Below, piece after piece: positions 28,469 to 36,425 of a DNA stretch of 64,000 bases (within the stretch, counting starts at the first letter, position 1; each line of letters opens with the position of its first letter). The translations under genes and the position numbers were made by a program. Location of the stretch: NCBI RefSeq assembly GCF_011046485.1, contig NZ_CP049256.1:2604001-2668000 (forward strand), read 5' to 3'. This DNA comes from Microbacterium sp. 4R-513 (GTDB lineage Bacteria; Actinomycetota; Actinomycetes; Actinomycetales; Microbacteriaceae). The notes beneath the pieces are model-generated. The model had not been told where the DNA came from. It saw only the letters and a list, made by a program, of their open reading frames with translations, and did no database searches.

Positions 28469-29043
28469 GCCAGGCGCTCTCCCGCTGCCCAGGCGTCGAG
28501 CATCTCCGACAGCGCGTGCAGGAGGAAGGTGTGCAGCTCCTGGATGCGCGGAGTCTCGGTCGACGGTGCGAGGAACGCGTGGTCGGCAAGAGCCAGAGCG
28601 GGACCGCCGTCGCCGCCGGCGAAAAGAAGCGTCGTCGCCTCGTTCGCGCGCGCGGCTTCGAGGGCCTTCACGACGTTGGGGGATCGACCGCTCGTCGTGA
28701 ACGCGGCGACCACGTCCCCCGGCCGCGCGAGCGCCTCGACCTGGCGGGAGAACACGTCGTCGAACGAGTAGTCGTTCGCGATGCAGGTCGAGACCGTGGC
28801 ATCCGTCGTCAGCGTCACCGCGCGAAGCGGGCGGCGGTCGCGCCGGTAGTGGCCGATCAGCTCACCGGTGAAGTGCTGCGCGTCGGCGGCACTGCCTCCG
28901 TTGCCCAGCGTGTAGACGGTGCCGCCGGCCTCGAGCGCCGCGATGAGCATCTCGCCCGCCGCGCGAACGTCGGGAAGGAGTCGCTGCGCATCCTGCGCAG
29001 TGCGGATGTGGGCCGCGAGTTGGGCGTCGAGCAGGTCAGACAC
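28465..29043 (-). CDS. SIS-domain phosphosugar isomerase, GmhA-like
   Basis: 192 residues from GTG 29043, which overlaps the ROK stop by 8 bp; the length equals that of typical GmhA. Hallmarks are YTLGNGGSAADAQHFTGELI, TANDYSFDDVF-like CIANDYSFDDVFSRQV, TSGRSPNVV and the C-terminal ETPRIQELHTFLLHAL. GmhA isomerises sedoheptulose 7-phosphate to D-glycero-manno-heptose 7-phosphate, but relatives act on other sugar phosphates. No heptose genes are near, so here it more likely interconverts a sugar phosphate in the regulon, perhaps after phosphorylation by the ROK kinase encoded just upstream. A longer start at GTG 29100 is possible. Confidence 0.82.
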   Translation of the reverse strand: MSDLLDAQLAAHIRTAQDAQRLLPDVRAAGEMLIAALEAGGTVYTLGNGGSAADAQHFTGELIGHYRRDRRPLRAVTLTTDATVSTCIANDYSFDDVFSRQVEALARPGDVVAAFTTSGRSPNVVKALEAARANEATTLLFAGGDGGPALALADHAFLAPSTETPRIQELHTFLLHALSEMLDAWAAGERLA

Positions 29044-30019
29044 GGGAGGAGCCTTCGCGGTCGAGTCGGAGGGACAGGTCGTGGCCGAGCGCTCCGGCAC
29101 CGACGACGCACACGACGTCGCCGAGCGCCGCGAGGGTCACGGTCGCTGCGCGGGCGGCGGGGGGCATGGCGGTGCGGCGCACGATGTCGCGGACGGGCTC
29201 GAGAAGCATCGCCCCCGACCGGGTGACCCCGCCGCCGAGCACCACGACGTCGGGCTCGAACACGTTGACGAGGTCGGTGATCGCCTGGCCGAGCACTTCG
29301 ACCGTCTCGGTCCACACGTCCGCGGCGAGAGGGTCGCCTGCGGCTGCCGCGGCTGCGACGTGCTCGGCACGCACCACCGGAAGGTCGCGCAGGGTGGACG
29401 CCCGGTCGTTTGAGGTGAGGAGGTCGGCCGCGCGGTCGGCGATGTTGGTGCCCGAGGCATAGGCCTCGAGGCATCCGTTCCTGCCGCATCCGCACAGCCG
29501 TCCGCCGGGGCGCACCGTGATGTGCCCGAACTCGCCGCCGTTGCCCGCGGCGCCGCGGTGCAGCCGGCCGGCGATGACCGCGCCTCCGCCGACGCCGGTC
29601 GAGAGCGTGAGGTACAGCGCGGTGTCGGCGCCCCGGGCCGCCCCGAAGCGGTGTTCCGCGAGCGCCGCCGCGGTCGCATCGTTCTCGAGGGCGGCCGGCA
29701 CGCCGAACGTCTCGCGGGCGAGGTCGACGATCGGGATGTCGATCCATCCCGGGAGGTGGAGAGGACCGGTGAGCACGCCCGAGGCGGCGTCGAGCGGGCC
29801 GCCGCAGCTGATGCCCACGGCGACCGGCGAGCCGAGACCCGCGAGCTCGATACTGCGGCGACCCATGTCGAAGAGGTGCGCGATGACGGCGTCCGGCCCG
29901 CGCAGCTTGTCGGTCGGCTCGATGAGGAGCCCAAGCGTCTGCCCGCGCTCGTCAACCATGGCCACGGCAAGCTTGGTGCCGCCGATATCGAGCGCGAGAA
30001 CGGGGTGCTGACTCGTCAT
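29036..30019 (-). CDS. ROK-family sugar kinase
   Basis: 327 residues from ATG 30019 (GGAGGAGG upstream). ATP-binding motif LALDIGGTKLAVAMVDERG, sugar-binding and catalytic region ALENDATAAALAEHRFGAAR, EFGHITV and the zinc motif CGCGRNGCLEAYASG are all present. There is no N-terminal helix-turn-helix, so it is a kinase and not a repressor. ROK kinases phosphorylate glucose, mannose, fructose or N-acetyl sugars at the 6-position. With the alpha-mannosidase two genes downstream, mannose or a related hexose is the likeliest substrate; that is inference. First gene of its operon, with a LacI-type palindrome upstream. Confidence 0.88.
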   Translation of the reverse strand: MTSQHPVLALDIGGTKLAVAMVDERGQTLGLLIEPTDKLRGPDAVIAHLFDMGRRSIELAGLGSPVAVGISCGGPLDAASGVLTGPLHLPGWIDIPIVDLARETFGVPAALENDATAAALAEHRFGAARGADTALYLTLSTGVGGGAVIAGRLHRGAAGNGGEFGHITVRPGGRLCGCGRNGCLEAYASGTNIADRAADLLTSNDRASTLRDLPVVRAEHVAAAAAAGDPLAADVWTETVEVLGQAITDLVNVFEPDVVVLGGGVTRSGAMLLEPVRDIVRRTAMPPAARAATVTLAALGDVVCVVGAGALGHDLSLRLDREGSSRV

Positions 30020-30104
30020 GATCCTCCTCCGGTCCGCCCTGTCGCTTCAGGTTCGGTCGGGATGCCGCGGCATCCCCCGATGCGACCACACGGACGAGCG
30101 GCGG

Positions 30105-30122
30105 TGTGACATCGTTCCCACA
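30105..30122. promoter_or_regulatory. LacI-type operator before the ROK operon
   Basis: TGTGACATCGTTCCCACA, an 18-bp imperfect palindrome with a central CG, about 85 nt before the ROK start codon. It matches the other four sites of this regulon (34850, 37968, 40000, 40121). Confidence 0.65.
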
Positions 30123-30159
30123 TCCTAATCACGGGCCCGCGGAGTCGCCAGAGAGCCGC

Positions 30160-31221
30160 TCACGAGCGAGGTGCGCTCGACATGGAATCGTTTCGATCGG
30201 CGGGCGTCGAGATCGATCCGCGGTCGAGGAAGCGGGTCGGCATGACGATGGTACGAACGGGAGCGTCCGGCGTGTCTAGGCGGTCGAGGAGCGCCCGCAT
30301 CGCGGTGGCGCCGAGTGCTCCGGCATCCTGCACCTGGGTCGACACCCCCGGCTGCACCATGCTCATCCACGGCGCATCGTCGAAGCCCACCAGGCTGAGA
30401 TCCTCGGGAATGCGGAGGGCGAGATCGTGCGCAGCGCGCCAGGTCCCCTCGGTCAGCACGTTGTTCGCCGCGAAGACCGCCGTCGGACGATCGCGCAGCG
30501 ACAGCAGGCGCACCGCGGCGGCCGTGGCGTCCTCGGCATCCCATCCGGCCCGGACGATGAGGGCGTCGTCGCGCCGTATGCGCCCCGCGGCGAGCGCGTC
30601 GAGGTACCCGCGAAGACGCTCGTCGCCCGTGGTCCACTCCGTCTCATCGATCACGAGGGCGATGCGACGGTGCCCGGCGCGCAGCAGGCGCGTCGTGATG
30701 TCGCGCGCGGCGACACGGTTGTCGACGACGACGGCGTCGGTCGTCTCGGCGTCGAAGCGCCGATCCACCTCGATGAGCGGCACGCCGATGCGCCGCAGGA
30801 ACCGGCTGAGCTCCGCCGACACCGGGGTGGCGATCACGCCCGACACGCGCGACGAGACGAGGGTCTCGGCCGCCTCGAGCTCGTCCTCCGGATCGCCGTG
30901 CAGGTCGACGATGACGAGCGTCCGACCGTGCGCGCGCGCTTCTTCGACGACCCCCGAGGCGAGCTCGGCGTAGAACGTGTTGCGAAGGTCGGACACGAGG
31001 ATGCCGACCGATCGGCTTGTCCGCTGCTTGAGGCTGCGCGCCGTGACGTCGACCACATAGCCGAGCTCCTTCGCCGCTGCCCGCACGCGCTCGCGGACCT
31101 CGGGCGCGGCGTACCCGTTGCCCGAGAGGGCGCGTGACGCCGTGGACCGGGACACTCCGGCGGCATCCGCGACGTCGCGGATGGTCGCGCGCGTCACAGG
31201 AGGGCGCGAGGGCTGGGTCAT
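30160..31221 (-). CDS. LacI-family transcriptional regulator
   Basis: 353 residues. N-terminal LacI helix-turn-helix TIRDVADAAGVSRSTASRAL with hinge helix (LKQRTSRSVGILVSD), then a periplasmic-binding-protein-like sugar domain (GVIATPVSAEL, VFAANNVLTEG, LSLVGFDDAPWMSMVQPGVS). It is the last gene of the operon that starts with the TIM-barrel glycosidase at 34837; its ATG overlaps the metallo-beta-lactamase stop by 4 bp. The five similar palindromes in 30.1-40.1 kb are probable binding sites, so it would repress the whole cluster including itself until an imported sugar or intermediate binds. Confidence 0.9.
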   Translation of the reverse strand: MTQPSRPPVTRATIRDVADAAGVSRSTASRALSGNGYAAPEVRERVRAAAKELGYVVDVTARSLKQRTSRSVGILVSDLRNTFYAELASGVVEEARAHGRTLVIVDLHGDPEDELEAAETLVSSRVSGVIATPVSAELSRFLRRIGVPLIEVDRRFDAETTDAVVVDNRVAARDITTRLLRAGHRRIALVIDETEWTTGDERLRGYLDALAAGRIRRDDALIVRAGWDAEDATAAAVRLLSLRDRPTAVFAANNVLTEGTWRAAHDLALRIPEDLSLVGFDDAPWMSMVQPGVSTQVQDAGALGATAMRALLDRLDTPDAPVRTIVMPTRFLDRGSISTPADRNDSMSSAPRS

Positions 31222-33059
31222 TCCGGCCCCGCCACGTCGACGAGGGCGTCGGCGTGCTGACCGAGAAGCAGATCGTCGATGCGCACATCGACGGCGAGAC
31301 GCTGTCGTCGCCCCGGCGACATAGGCGTCACGGTCAGCGGCACGGTGGACTCCTCGCCTGGATCGAGAGGGATGACGAGCTCCGTCTCGGACGTCCGCCA
31401 GCCTAGCGGGACGACCGGCCGGATCACCGCCGTGGCTCGAGCCGGAAGCGGATTGCGCACCTGAACGGCGTAGTCGACCGTCTCGCCCGTGCGTGCCCGC
31501 GCCCGTGCGGGCATGATGCGGGCGACCTGGCCGTCGGCGGGGATCGCGAGCTCGTCGATCGGCAGCAGACGGCGATGCAGCTCGTCGACGAGCCGGCCCG
31601 CCTCCTCGAGGTGCGCGAGGTACGCGTCATCCACCCATCGCGGCTCCCAGTGACCGCTTGCCATGAGGCCCGGCGCGATGCGGCGGTACAGTGCGGCGCT
31701 GCGTGAATAGTCTCCGAGCGCGAACAGATTGCGGTACTGGTAGTTCAAGACGTCCCGCCGCCCGTCGCGCCCGCCGAGTCCCTCCTGCTGGTCGCCCGTG
31801 AACACGACAGTGACGCCGTCGACGACCATCTCGTAGGCGACTGCGTAGAGCGTGTGACCCGGCTGCGCGTGCGGCGTGATCGTGTACTCGTTCCAGGTGA
31901 AGGGCTCACCGAGCGGCAGCACGCGGTCGGCGACGATCGGGTCGTACCACTGGCACGGAAGGTCCTCGCGCCACGGGTCGGCCATCGTCGGCGCGACGTT
32001 CTCAGGGATCCACAGCTCCGCCCCCTCGACGTCGCGCAGCAGCGGCATCCCGGCGATGTGGTCGTCGTGGTAGTGCGTCGGGATCGCCACGGTGATGCGG
32101 CTCACCCCGTAATCGCGGCGCAGTGCGGGGAGCGAGGCGAGCCACGGGCGGCGCGCCGATCGATCCTGGCCTGGCACGAGGCCTGTGGTCATGTCATAGC
32201 CGTAGTCGATGAGCAGCGCCTCGCCGCTCTCGGACAGCAGCACGTACGAGCACGAGAGCGACGTGCGGTTGAGCAGGAGGTGGGGCGTGAGCGACACGAA
32301 GGGGTCGTCGAGCCTGGCCTGCAGGTCCCAGGGGTACGAGCGCCGGGAGTCGACGTACTCCTGCATCGCGCCGGCGAGCGCCAGGAGAGGACCGGATGCC
32401 TCGTCCATCACGTCGCCGTGCGAGGGTGCGAGTCGATCGATTCGCTCTGCCGCCAGCATCCGGCAGCTCAGCACGGTCATCGCCGGGCCCTCGGTCTCGG
32501 TGTACGACCACTGCGTCGCCGCGAGCGACCACACCCGACCGGGGGAGTGGATGAGGTCGCCCGTGAACGCGATCACCTCCTCATCGCGCTCGAGCAGGTA
32601 CGACACCGACCCGATCGTGTGGCCCGGAGTGGGGAGCACCCGCAGCCTCACGCCGGCGAGCTCGAGGTCCCGGTACTCCGGCACGACGTCGTGGACCGGC
32701 ACCGAGGAGAGCAGCGAGAACCGGTCCTGGCGCAGGTTGTAGTCGTTGTCGAGCTGCCGTCGCTCCCACATCTCCTCGACGCGGTCGAAGAGCTCGCGCT
32801 CGACGGGCGGCACGTGGATGCGCGCGCCGTGCGCGACGGCGAGCGGCAGTCCCTGCGCCTGGTCGCGGTGGTGATGCGTCATCACGACATCGGTGATGCG
32901 ACGGATGCCGAGTCCGCCGAGCTCGTCGACCGCCGCGCCCGCGCCGAAGTCCACCGCCACGGCATCCCGCTCGCCCGCCGGCGCATCGGGGTCGACGATG
33001 AGGTAGACGCTGCACGTGTCGGCGACCCGCCAGACGCCGCGCGCGATCTCGGTCGTCAT
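31218..33059 (-). CDS. Double metallo-beta-lactamase-fold protein
   Basis: 613 residues from ATG 33059, which overlaps the upstream gene by 4 bp; the frame is open beyond but without family resemblance. Two MBL domains lie in tandem. The first (about 1-250) has THHHRDQ where HxHxDH is expected, so the last His is Gln, but keeps PTPGHTIG, FTGDLIH and PSHGD. The second (about 265-500) has the intact THYHDDHIAG, QPGHTLYA, FTGDQQEG and ASGHWEP. A C-terminal beta domain of about 100 residues resembles an Ig-like fold. It should be a zinc hydrolase, perhaps a lactonase or phosphodiesterase/sulfatase-like enzyme; the substrate is unknown. It is inside the LacI-controlled sugar operon. Confidence 0.78.
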   Translation of the reverse strand: MTTEIARGVWRVADTCSVYLIVDPDAPAGERDAVAVDFGAGAAVDELGGLGIRRITDVVMTHHHRDQAQGLPLAVAHGARIHVPPVERELFDRVEEMWERRQLDNDYNLRQDRFSLLSSVPVHDVVPEYRDLELAGVRLRVLPTPGHTIGSVSYLLERDEEVIAFTGDLIHSPGRVWSLAATQWSYTETEGPAMTVLSCRMLAAERIDRLAPSHGDVMDEASGPLLALAGAMQEYVDSRRSYPWDLQARLDDPFVSLTPHLLLNRTSLSCSYVLLSESGEALLIDYGYDMTTGLVPGQDRSARRPWLASLPALRRDYGVSRITVAIPTHYHDDHIAGMPLLRDVEGAELWIPENVAPTMADPWREDLPCQWYDPIVADRVLPLGEPFTWNEYTITPHAQPGHTLYAVAYEMVVDGVTVVFTGDQQEGLGGRDGRRDVLNYQYRNLFALGDYSRSAALYRRIAPGLMASGHWEPRWVDDAYLAHLEEAGRLVDELHRRLLPIDELAIPADGQVARIMPARARARTGETVDYAVQVRNPLPARATAVIRPVVPLGWRTSETELVIPLDPGEESTVPLTVTPMSPGRRQRLAVDVRIDDLLLGQHADALVDVAGPE

Positions 33060-34837
33060 CCGATGTTCTTCCGGTAGTCGGCCCACGTGCGGCCGATCGC
33101 CGCGAGGTGCTGCGCGTCGATCGGCTCGTCGCCCTCGCCCACCCGTTCGAGGTAGTAGAGCGCCGGCACGCCGAAGCGCGTCTGCGCGTGGGCGTACTCG
33201 AGCCACTCGTCGCGGTTGGGCATGGGCCACTGGTCGGTGTCGACCGGGTGGCCGGGCAGGGTCGTCGCGACGATCTCCTGGCGGGCGCGCAGCTGCGCGG
33301 CCACGGGGACGGGGCGGCCCGCGACGTCGTGCTCGAGAACGTCGTTCGTGCGCACCATGTCGGTCACGTCGGCGAAAGAGGGGTGCACGGTGTGCGTGAC
33401 GACCAGCGCGTCGGGCTTGATGCGATGCGCCGCGCTGTGCAGGCGCCCGACGAGGCGGTGGAGGGCGGCGATGCCCCACACGCCGTCGCTGTCGGGCGCC
33501 GAGCGGAGCGTGTGCCCGCTCGGTGCGTGCTGCGTGAAGTCGACCTTGAAGCCGTCGGCATCGATCCCGTCGGCGGAGAGGAGTCGCTCCACAATCGCGT
33601 CGAGTCGTGCGAGGTAGGCCGGACTCCCCGGATCTGCGGCGACCGGCCGGCCCGCGGCATCCGTGATGCATTCGTCTGCGGGCAGGCCCGCCGGATCCCA
33701 GGCCTTGAACCACAGCAGCACGCGCCGTCCCTCGGCGTGCCGCTCCGCGATCCATCCCCGCAGGTCGGGCCACGCGTCGAGGTCGGGCTCGGCGGTGCCG
33801 TACCGGGCCTGCCACCGGTCGTCGACGACGATCGTTCCGGGACTGAGTGACGCGCGCGCGAGCCGCTCCAGGAATTCGTCGTAGATCGACTGGCGGCAGA
33901 GGTCCGGGGCGGGGGCGCCGCCGCGCGCGACCTGCGCACCCCATCCGCAGAAGATCGGCTGCAGCCACCAGGGCACGATCGCAGGGGAGGCCGCCGGTGC
34001 GTTGCCGGTGGCGACGAGGTCGGCGCGATGCGCCTGCAGGGCGGCCGCGGGGGAGTCCACGGGACGGATGACGAGGGTCGGCGACCGCCAGGTGCCCTCG
34101 ACGTGCGTGTGACCCTCGTACGCCAGCCGAACGAGCGCGCCGCCGTCGACGGGGTCGAACCGCATCGTCGTGAAGCGGAGGGCTTCGACCGGCGACCGCA
34201 GCCACGCCCCGAGCCACGGGCCCTCGCCGGGGATGAGGGCGTCGTCGGCGGGCGTGCGCCCGAACGCGAGCGCCAGGGGAGGGGGCGAGAACACCCCGTT
34301 GAGGCGGCCGGGGTCGGCATCGCCGACGACTCCGAGGGATGCCGCCGACCAGATGGGCCGGACGAACGCGATCGGCTCGGTCGGGCTCGGCACATAGAGC
34401 GAGTGGGCGTCGAACCCGGAGCGGAAGATGCCGGCCGCTCCGGTGGGCAGGACTCCGTCTCCGCCGAGCAGCGTGACGTCGGTCAGGTCGCCCTCGCCGA
34501 CCGCTTCCAGCGTGATCTCGATCGAATCGGCCGTGCACCGCACCTCGAACGAGCGCGCCTGCCACGCGGGGGACTCGGTGCGCACGACGATCACGACCGC
34601 ATCGGCCTCGTGCCGCACCTCCGGTGCATGCAGCACCATCGCCTCGTCGCGGGCGCTTCGCGTGTGGACGCTCGACAGCGCGCAGAGCTTCATCCACGGC
34701 AGATCGTCGGCGTCTGCGATGTCGAGATACGGCGAGAGCGGGACGCCCTCCGGGCCACCGAGCCAGGAGAGCGAGTACCCCGTGCCGCGGACCGTGTGAC
34801 GATCCCCGACGACCATGAGCGAAGGACTCTGGCTCAT
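33056..34837 (-). CDS. TIM-barrel glycosidase, GH31/GH36-like, unassigned
   Basis: 593 residues. The N-terminal half is a beta-sandwich domain; the C-terminal half is a barrel with the clan-typical order TIVVDDRWQARYG, WIAERHAEGRRVLLWFKAWD, then the candidate nucleophile Asp in DADGFKVDFTQH, and VVTHTVHPSFADVTDMVRTN. This pattern is that of the alpha-galactosidase/alpha-glucosidase clan, but I cannot place it in a numbered family. No signal peptide. It is the first gene of the glycosidase-MBL-lacI operon. A TAGACT box (34849-34844) lies 6 nt before the ATG, so the mRNA is probably leaderless, and a LacI-type operator overlaps the promoter. It may cleave an alpha-glycoside taken up by the importer. 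Confidence 0.72.
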   Translation of the reverse strand: MSQSPSLMVVGDRHTVRGTGYSLSWLGGPEGVPLSPYLDIADADDLPWMKLCALSSVHTRSARDEAMVLHAPEVRHEADAVVIVVRTESPAWQARSFEVRCTADSIEITLEAVGEGDLTDVTLLGGDGVLPTGAAGIFRSGFDAHSLYVPSPTEPIAFVRPIWSAASLGVVGDADPGRLNGVFSPPPLALAFGRTPADDALIPGEGPWLGAWLRSPVEALRFTTMRFDPVDGGALVRLAYEGHTHVEGTWRSPTLVIRPVDSPAAALQAHRADLVATGNAPAASPAIVPWWLQPIFCGWGAQVARGGAPAPDLCRQSIYDEFLERLARASLSPGTIVVDDRWQARYGTAEPDLDAWPDLRGWIAERHAEGRRVLLWFKAWDPAGLPADECITDAAGRPVAADPGSPAYLARLDAIVERLLSADGIDADGFKVDFTQHAPSGHTLRSAPDSDGVWGIAALHRLVGRLHSAAHRIKPDALVVTHTVHPSFADVTDMVRTNDVLEHDVAGRPVPVAAQLRARQEIVATTLPGHPVDTDQWPMPNRDEWLEYAHAQTRFGVPALYYLERVGEGDEPIDAQHLAAIGRTWADYRKNIG

Positions 34838-34843
34838 CGGACC

Positions 34844-34867
34844 AGTCTATGTGACAACGTTCCCAGA
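34844..34867 (-). promoter_or_regulatory. -10 box and LacI-type operator of the glycosidase-MBL-lacI operon
   Basis: On the minus strand a TAGACT box (34849-34844) lies 6 nt before the ATG at 34837. The operator TGTGACAACGTTCCCAGA (34850-34867) starts next to the -10 box and covers the -10/-35 spacer, so bound repressor should block RNA polymerase. Confidence 0.65.
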
Positions 34868-34918
34868 CGCTTCTCCCGCCACGCATTCCGAGCGGATCCG
34901 CACCGTGGCGCGGCCGGC

Positions 34919-35563
34919 TCAGGAGCCGGCGCTCAGTCCGGCGACGAATGCCGCCGACCCCGAGCGGGGCGAGGTGAGAACACGGCTGTCGTCGCCGGCT
35001 CCCGTCGCCATGGAGGCCTGCGCGAGCACGATCGCCTCGACGTCGCGTGCCTCGGCGATCGCCTCGGCGATGAGCCGGTCGTGCACCGCCTGATCCCCAC
35101 GTGCGCGGGCATCCGCGGCGCCGACCACGAGATGCGCCGTCACTTCGACAGCCTTCCCGTGGGCGGACGCCTCGACGAGCCGGGTCGTCGGGCCGAGGGT
35201 CGCCTCGAGCGTCGCGAGCACGAGCACGCGTCCACCGCCCCGCGAGGCGCGGGTGACCGCCTCCGCCCCCATCGCGGCATCCACCCGCACGACCGGGACG
35301 CCCGCGCGTGAGCCCGCCTCGACAGCCGCCTCTCCGATCGACGAGCACGTCACGAGCACGGAGGTCGCGCCGCTCCTCGCGAGGCCGCGGAGGTGGTCTG
35401 CGACCGCGGCGATCAGTGCATCGTCGACGCCACGCTCGATCGCGCCGGCGAGCAGCGCGGGATCGGTGGTGTGGACCACGTCGAGGCCGGGGTCGAGCTC
35501 GGTCAGCAGGGAGTGGAAAACCGGAACGAGGCCGGGAACGGTGTGCAGCGCTCCGACGCGCAT
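34919..35563 (-). CDS. Asp/Glu racemase-family protein
   Basis: 214 residues from ATG 35563, one base after the aldolase stop codon; the frame stays open upstream inside the aldolase gene. Family features: MRVGALHTVPGLVPVFHSLL, first catalytic Cys in SVLVTCSSIGEAAVEAG, and GRVLVLATLEATLGPTTRLV. At the place of the second cysteine the sequence is EAIVLAQASMA, so only one Cys of the usual pair is seen. Members racemise amino acids or hydantoins, or act as decarboxylases or isomerases. As third gene of the kinase-aldolase operon it may act on a product of sugar cleavage; this is not established. Confidence 0.7.
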   Translation of the reverse strand: MRVGALHTVPGLVPVFHSLLTELDPGLDVVHTTDPALLAGAIERGVDDALIAAVADHLRGLARSGATSVLVTCSSIGEAAVEAGSRAGVPVVRVDAAMGAEAVTRASRGGGRVLVLATLEATLGPTTRLVEASAHGKAVEVTAHLVVGAADARARGDQAVHDRLIAEAIAEARDVEAIVLAQASMATGAGDDSRVLTSPRSGSAAFVAGLSAGS

Positions 35564-35564
35564 G

Positions 35565-36425
35565 TCAGGCGTCCCTCCACGGGCGGGCGGACTCGTCGAC
35601 GATGTCGCACAGCACCCGCAGCCGATCGGCTGCGCGCGTGCGCAGATCGTCGCGCAGCGCACGGCTGCCCACGAGGTCGCTCCACAGCGCACGGCCGGCG
35701 AGAAAGCCGCTCGCACCCTCGAGGCACGCCGCGCGCACGGCATCCGCGAACCGCTCCCTCTCGACCCCCTGCGAGAGCACCACCCATGGGCCCGTCATGC
35801 AGTCTTCGAGTGCGGCGCTCGCCGTCCGCTGCGCACGCTCGTCGCCCATGCCCGCAAGGGGCACTTGCGCCTTGTACAGATCCGGGTGGAGTGCCGACAG
35901 CTCGCGCGCCGCCTCGCGGATCGCTTCGTCGGCGTCGAAGCCGGTCTCTCCCGGGGCGGCTCGCACGACCGGTTCGAGCACCGAGAGCAGACCCCTCTCG
36001 CGCGCGGCCTCGATGAACCGCGCCGCGAGCTGTACCCGCGCCTCGCGCCGGTCGTCGCGCCGCCAGATGAGCAGCAGCTTGAGCGCCACGACCTGATCGG
36101 GGATCCCCTCGAGCGCCGACTCGTCGAGGGAGGTGTCTTCGACCGGTCCGCCGCTCGCCTGTTCGAGTGCGTCGACGGCGAGGATGAGTCCCGTGGATGC
36201 CGGGAGCTCGGCGCGCACGGCTTCGAAGCCGTACTGGCGGTCGGCGAGGAATCCGGACGCGAGCGGACCGAGCTCCGCGGCGACCGCTACCTTGAAGGCG
36301 ATCAGCGCGTCGTCGTCGGGTCGCCCGTCCCCGGCGAGGTCGAACATGTGCCGCAGGCTCTCACGCTGATCCATCGCCACCATGGCGAAGGCTCCGGACG
36401 GGCGCGCGATGGCATCGAGGCTCAT
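35565..36425 (-). CDS. Class I aldolase, YihT/LacD-like
   Basis: 286 residues from ATG 36425, overlapping the kinase stop by 4 bp. By recall it closely follows E. coli YihT (sulfofructose-phosphate aldolase) along its whole length: PSGAFAMVAMDQRESLRHMF, VALKLLLIWRRDD, LSVLEPVVRA, the Schiff-base Lys in HPDLYKAQVPLAG, and PWVVLSQGV...GASGFLAGRALW. YihT splits 6-deoxy-6-sulfofructose 1-phosphate into dihydroxyacetone phosphate and sulfolactaldehyde; LacD relatives split tagatose 1,6-bisphosphate. A ketose 1-phosphate made by the FGGY kinase next to it is the likely substrate. Whether it carries the sulfonate-binding residues cannot be decided without a structural alignment. Confidence 0.82.
   Translation of the reverse strand: MSLDAIARPSGAFAMVAMDQRESLRHMFDLAGDGRPDDDALIAFKVAVAAELGPLASGFLADRQYGFEAVRAELPASTGLILAVDALEQASGGPVEDTSLDESALEGIPDQVVALKLLLIWRRDDRREARVQLAARFIEAARERGLLSVLEPVVRAAPGETGFDADEAIREAARELSALHPDLYKAQVPLAGMGDERAQRTASAALEDCMTGPWVVLSQGVERERFADAVRAACLEGASGFLAGRALWSDLVGSRALRDDLRTRAADRLRVLCDIVDESARPWRDA

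Noticed and set aside
31218..35348. One 1376-codon minus-strand frame covering the MBL gene and the region beyond
   Set aside because: Only the part from ATG 33059 shows MBL family sequence; the rest overlaps the glycosidase gene in another frame.
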